Shown: piece by piece, positions 30,359-33,870 of the stretch
Numbering within the stretch: position 1 is the stretch's first letter
How the letters are laid out: every line of letters begins with the position of its first letter
From: Streptosporangiaceae bacterium
Lineage (GTDB): Bacteria; Actinomycetota; Actinomycetes; Streptosporangiales; Streptosporangiaceae
Length of the DNA: 33,870 nucleotides
Assembly: GCA_025964695.1 (NCBI GenBank)
Contig: JAOPYK010000270.1
Coordinates: forward strand, 1-33,870
Direction: 5' to 3'
Translations under genes and position numbers: made by a program
Notes under the pieces: model-generated
The model's input: the letters and a program-made list of their open reading frames with translations, nothing else
Told to the model about the DNA's origin: nothing
The model's database searches: none

Positions 30359-31638
30359 GCGGAGACCCTCACAACCTGTTCGTCCACGACACCGGTATAC
30401 ACCTCGAGCAGCCGGTCGACGGTGCCGGACCAGCCGAACTCGGCCGCGTGGCTCACCGCCCCCCGGGCGAGGTGCTGCCGCAGCCTCGGCTGAGCGGCCA
30501 GCCCGGTCAGGACGCCCGCGTAGTCCCCCGGGTCGTGACCCGGCACGAGCAGCCCCGACTCCCCGTCCCGTACGGCCGTGCAGAGCCCGCCGACCGCGGC
30601 GGCGACCACCGGGGTGCCACAGGCCTGCGATTCGAGCGCGACCAGCCCGAACGACTCGCTGTGCGAGGGCACGACGGTCACGTCGGCGGCCCGGTACCAC
30701 TCGGCGAGCTCGGCCTGCGGACACGGCGGTTCGAACCGCACGACATCGGCGATGCCGAGGGTGGCCGCGAGCTTCTGCAGCTCCTCGGGGCGTTCCCGCC
30801 CCGTACCGCTCGGGCCGCCCACCACGGCCACGACCAGCCGGGAACGCAGGGCCGGATCGTCGTCGATCATGCGGGCGGCGGCGCGGAGCAGCACGTCGGG
30901 GGCCTTGAGCGGCTGGATCCGGCCTACGAAGAGCATCACCAGGGCGTCCTTGGGCAGCCCCAGCCGGTCTCTGGCGGCCAGGGTGCTCCAGGTGAGGTCG
31001 GGTGAGCCGGGACGGAAGACCGACAGGCTCACGCCGGGGTTGACCGTGGCCACCCGAGCCGGATCGGCACCGTAGAGGGCGATGAGCTGGCGGGCCTCCG
31101 TGTCGGTGTTGGCGATCAGCCGGTCGGCGGACTCCACGACCTGCTCCTCGCCGAGCACCCGGACGCCGGGTTCGGGACAGTCCCCCAGGGCGAGCGCGTC
31201 GTTCTTGACCTTGGCCAGGGTGTGCATGGAGTGCACCATCGGCACCCGCCAGCGGTCCTTGGCCGCCCAGGCGGACTGCCCGGATAGCCAGTAGTGCGAG
31301 TGCAGCAGGTCGTAGTGGCCCGGATCGTAGGCGGCCTCGGTGCGCATCAGCCCCGAGGTGAACCCGCAGAGCTGACCCGGCAGCTCGTTCTTGTCCAGCT
31401 CCTCGAAGGGGCCGGCCACGACATGGCGCACCAGCACGCCCGGTACCAGCTCGGTGACCGGCGGCAGGGCCCGTGAGGTGGCACGGGTGAAGATGTCCAC
31501 CTCGATCCCCCGGGCCGCGAGCCGCTTGGCGACCTCGACGATGTAGACGTTCATACCCCCGGCATCGCCCGTACCAGGCTGGTCGAGCGGGGACGTATGA
31601 ACACTGATCGTCGCAACCCGGCTGATTCGGCGCGACAA
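30355..31638 (-). CDS. mshA: D-inositol-3-phosphate glycosyltransferase (MshA)
   Basis: 427 aa GT4-family, GT-B fold. It transfers N-acetylglucosamine from UDP-GlcNAc to 1L-myo-inositol 1-phosphate, the first step of mycothiol synthesis. Family segments are [22 protein letters not shown] (shown as SVHTSPLDQ and [11 protein letters not shown]), [40 protein letters not shown] and the donor-binding [20 protein letters not shown]. All expected blocks are present. The start is a TTG at 31638, 9 bases after GGAGG; no in-frame ATG or GTG lies close. It is coupled to the downstream YbjN gene and diverges from the SDR gene. Confidence 0.94.
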   Translation of the reverse strand: MSRRISRVATISVHTSPLDQPGTGDAGGMNVYIVEVAKRLAARGIEVDIFTRATSRALPPVTELVPGVLVRHVVAGPFEELDKNELPGQLCGFTSGLMRTEAAYDPGHYDLLHSHYWLSGQSAWAAKDRWRVPMVHSMHTLAKVKNDALALGDCPEPGVRVLGEEQVVESADRLIANTDTEARQLIALYGADPARVATVNPGVSLSVFRPGSPDLTWSTLAARDRLGLPKDALVMLFVGRIQPLKAPDVLLRAAARMIDDDPALRSRLVVAVVGGPSGTGRERPEELQKLAATLGIADVVRFEPPCPQAELAEWYRAADVTVVPSHSESFGLVALESQACGTPVVAAAVGGLCTAVRDGESGLLVPGHDPGDYAGVLTGLAAQPRLRQHLARGAVSHAAEFGWSGTVDRLLEVYTGVVDEQVVRVSA

Positions 31639-31721
31639 GGGGCACCACCTCCGCTAGCAGAACCTATCGGCAGCGGTCTATGTTCCCCTGGCCGGGCGGC
31701 CACACCTGAAATACTGGGTGA

Positions 31722-32492
31722 GTGCGTAAGACTGCGGTTGTCACGGGAGCAAGTAGCGGTATCGGTGCGGCAACGGCCCGCAGGCTGGCCGCCGAGGGGT
31801 TCAACGTCGTCCTGGCGGCCCGCCGCCGGGACCGGCTCGACGACCTCGTGAAGGAGATCGAGGATGCCGATCCGGCCGGCCGGCGGAGTTTCGTGGAGGC
31901 CGTGACGCTGGACGTGACCTCCCAGGAGTCGGTCGATGCCCTGGCGGACCGGCTGAAGGGATGCCATGTCCTGGTCAACAACGCGGGGGGCGCGATCGGT
32001 ATGGAGACGGTCGCCGAAGCCGATCCGGCGGACTGGCAGGCGATGTACGACACCAACGTGCTCGGGCTGCTCCGGATGACCCGGGCCCTGCTGCCCAAGC
32101 TCATCGACAGCGGTGAGGGCCACGTCGTCAACATCACCTCACTGGCCGCTCACGCGGCGTACGAGGGCGGCGCGGGCTACATCGCGGCCAAGCACGCCGC
32201 GGCCGCGGTGAACGACACCCTGCGGCTGGAACTGGTCGAGCAGCCGGTCCGCATCACCGAGATCGCGCCCGGCATGGTGCGCACCGAGGAGTTCTCGCTC
32301 GTACGGTTCCGCGGCGACGCGGAGGCGGCGAAGAAGCCGTACGCCGGGGTGCCCGATCCGCTGACCGCCGACGACGTGGCCGACTGCGTCGCATGGGCGG
32401 TCACCCGGCCCGCGCATGTCAACATCGACCGGATCGATGTCAAGCCGCGCGCCCAGGCTGCCCCGCACCGGGTTCAGCGGGTCACGTCCTAA
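31722..32492 (+). CDS. Short-chain dehydrogenase/reductase (classical SDR)
   Basis: 256 aa Rossmann-fold oxidoreductase. The cofactor loop is TGASSGIGAA, followed by AARRRDRL (basic residues favour NADP), NNAGG, the active-site Ser in NITSLAA and the catalytic YIAAK. The closest pattern is YdfG-like 3-hydroxy acid or serine dehydrogenases, but the substrate is unknown. The C-terminal IDVKPRAQ is typical of that group. The GTG at 31722 has no ribosome site; AATACT lies 6 bases upstream, which suggests a leaderless transcript that starts at or next to the start codon. It diverges from mshA over 83 bases. Confidence 0.9.
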   Translation: MRKTAVVTGASSGIGAATARRLAAEGFNVVLAARRRDRLDDLVKEIEDADPAGRRSFVEAVTLDVTSQESVDALADRLKGCHVLVNNAGGAIGMETVAEADPADWQAMYDTNVLGLLRMTRALLPKLIDSGEGHVVNITSLAAHAAYEGGAGYIAAKHAAAAVNDTLRLELVEQPVRITEIAPGMVRTEEFSLVRFRGDAEAAKKPYAGVPDPLTADDVADCVAWAVTRPAHVNIDRIDVKPRAQAAPHRVQRVTS

Positions 32493-32644
32493 CGTAGAGC
32501 GGGCATTCACTCACAGTGACGCCGCTCACGGACGGCGAGAAATGTTATGCGCCAGGCCAAGTATTGTTGACCTAAGTTCTACCGCCGGGCCACCGGAGTC
32601 GTCAGACTCACAGTCCTCATCTCAGTTCAAGAGGACCGGTGGGC

Positions 32645-33870
32645 ATGGAAGAGTTGACCCGGCGGGGCTTTCTAGCCGGCACCGCGGGCACCGTGGCCGT
32701 CGTGGCGGGAAGTGGCAGCGGCGCCGGTGCCCACGCCGGCGTACGGCCGATCTCCACGCGTGCTCCGGTGTCGCGGTTGCCGGAGCCCGCGGACTCCGGC
32801 ATCGACCACATCGTCGTGGTGATGATGGAGAACCGTTCCTTCGATCACTACCTCGGCTGGCTGCCGGGGGCCGACGGGCGGCAGGCCGGGCTGGGCTTCG
32901 CGGACAAGAACGGGGTCGTCCACCCCACCCACCATCTGACCGTCCCGCACGGCTGCGGCTACCACGACCCCGACCACTCCTATGGCGGCGGCCGGATCGA
33001 GTACAACGACGGCAAGTGCGACGGCTGGCTGCTGGCCGGTGACAATGACGACCTCACGATCGGCTACTACCAGGGGCAGGACCTGGGCTTCTACGGCCGG
33101 GCGGCCCGCGACTGGACGGTCTGCGATCGCTACTTCGCCGCCGTCATGGGGCCGACCTTCCCCAACCGGTTCTTCCAGAACGCCGCCCAGACCGACAGGA
33201 CCTCGAACAGGCTGACGATCTCCCAGGTGCCCACCATCTGGGACCGGCTGAAGGAACATAAGCTCACCGGCCGCTACTACTTCAGCGACGTTCCCTTCAC
33301 CGCGCTATGGGGCGCCCGGCACCTGGACATCACCCGGCACATCTCCACGTTCTACGCAGACGCCAAGAACGGGACGCTGCCCTCGGTGTCCTTCATCGAT
33401 CCTCGCCTGCTGGGCGCCGAGATCGGCCTGTCCGAGGACGAGCACCCGCTCTCCGACATCCGGCTCGGCCAGCATTTTCTCGGCAAGGTGTACGAGGCGG
33501 TCACGACCGGCCCGAACTGGGAGCGCACCGCCCTGGTGATCAATTATGACGAATGGGGCGGCTTCTACGACCATGTCGCCCCGCCGGCCGGCCCAGACCC
33601 GCGGCCCGACCTCGGCACCGGGCTGCGCGGCTTCCGGGTGCCCTGCCTGCTGATCTCGCCCCGGGCCCGCCGCCGGGCGATCGCCCACGAGGTCTACGAC
33701 CACACGTCCGTGCTCAAGATGATCGAGTGGCGGTTCGGGCTGGCCCCGCTGACCGTGCGTGACGCCGCCGCGCGCAATCTGGCCGAGGTCCTCGACTTCA
33801 CCGGCAGCCCCAACCTGAAGGCGCCGCGCTACCACGTTCCCGCACCGGTCACCGGCGGCTGCCTCACCAC
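32645..33870 (+). CDS. Tat-exported phospholipase C / acid phosphatase family protein (3' truncated by the window)
   Basis: The first 408 codons are present; the frame is open to the window end. A twin-arginine signal (LTRRGFLAGTAGTVAVVAG) starts the protein. The phosphoesterase domain shows VVMMENRSFDHYLGWLPG (nucleophile region), CDGWLLAGDNDDLTIGYY, FPNRFFQNAAQTDR and NYDEWGGFYDHVAPP, followed by YDHTSVLKMIEWRFGL. Such enzymes cleave phospholipid headgroups or phosphate esters outside the cell and are often part of the phosphate-starvation response. ATG 32645 has GAGG and a GGTGGG site upstream. The leader (32493-32644) shows only a weak pair of PHO-like units (GTTGACC, TTCTACC, 11 bases apart), so Pho control is a guess. 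Confidence 0.87.
   Translation, partial: MEELTRRGFLAGTAGTVAVVAGSGSGAGAHAGVRPISTRAPVSRLPEPADSGIDHIVVVMMENRSFDHYLGWLPGADGRQAGLGFADKNGVVHPTHHLTVPHGCGYHDPDHSYGGGRIEYNDGKCDGWLLAGDNDDLTIGYYQGQDLGFYGRAARDWTVCDRYFAAVMGPTFPNRFFQNAAQTDRTSNRLTISQVPTIWDRLKEHKLTGRYYFSDVPFTALWGARHLDITRHISTFYADAKNGTLPSVSFIDPRLLGAEIGLSEDEHPLSDIRLGQHFLGKVYEAVTTGPNWERTALVINYDEWGGFYDHVAPPAGPDPRPDLGTGLRGFRVPCLLISPRARRRAIAHEVYDHTSVLKMIEWRFGLAPLTVRDAAARNLAEVLDFTGSPNLKAPRYHVPAPVTGGCLT

Noticed and set aside
32555-32610. PHO box before the phospholipase C family gene
   Set aside because: Only two poor 7-base matches at 11-base spacing (GTTGACC and TTCTACC); not enough to call a site.

Overview
The window is high-GC actinobacterial chromosome. 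MshA (mycothiol biosynthesis), CarD, an actinobacterial-type CysS, a DUF3263 protein, an Asp-His-Ser mycosin-like protease and 11-bp PhoP boxes all point to Actinomycetota. The order phoU, phoR-phoP, small exported proteins, carD, ispF, cysS, rlmB resembles the Streptomyces order. A Streptosporangiales-type genome is my inference, not something the sequence proves.

Layout. (1) 1-4637: the tail of an unknown gene, a transmembrane Ser/Thr kinase, trehalose-6-phosphate phosphatase coupled to a DUF3263 gene, and a CAX-type cation/proton antiporter. (2) 4657-6910: a divergent MarR regulator and 14-helix MFS exporter sharing a nested operator. (3) 6997-9321: a membrane-anchored subtilisin-like protease with a long repetitive tail. 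(4) 9584-14177: an accessory stretch with ArsR and VOC genes, a frameshifted TetR gene, a gene remnant on the minus strand, and two tandemly duplicated sensor histidine kinases with duplicated promoters and no adjacent response regulator. (5) 14301-15554: tRNA-Thr(TGT) and an aldo/keto reductase with a perfect palindromic operator but no regulator beside it. (6) 15577-24129: the carD-ispF-cysS-rlmB housekeeping cluster, split by a homogentisate dioxygenase / DUF2637 / fumarylacetoacetase block and lacking ispD between carD and ispF. (7) 24395-28772: a thioredoxin-like membrane protein, a lipoprotein, PhoP-PhoR, and PhoU behind a clear PHO box. (8) 28856-31638: phosphoglycerate mutase with a Lys-Ala-Pro tail, and MshA coupled to a YbjN protein. 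(9) 31722-33870: a short-chain dehydrogenase and the start of a Tat-type phospholipase C / phosphatase family protein that runs off the window.

How the genes work together. PhoR-PhoP-PhoU sense and control phosphate. HmgA and FahA are two steps of tyrosine/homogentisate catabolism. CysS and RlmB serve translation, IspF isoprenoid synthesis, and MshA thiol redox balance. The least explained items are the duplicated orphan kinases (one with a lost ATG and a TTA codon), the CxC thioredoxin-like protein between carD and phoP, the DUF2637 protein between the tyrosine catabolic genes, and the repetitive cytosolic tail of the protease. No CRISPR array, insertion sequence, prophage or biosynthetic gene cluster was seen.
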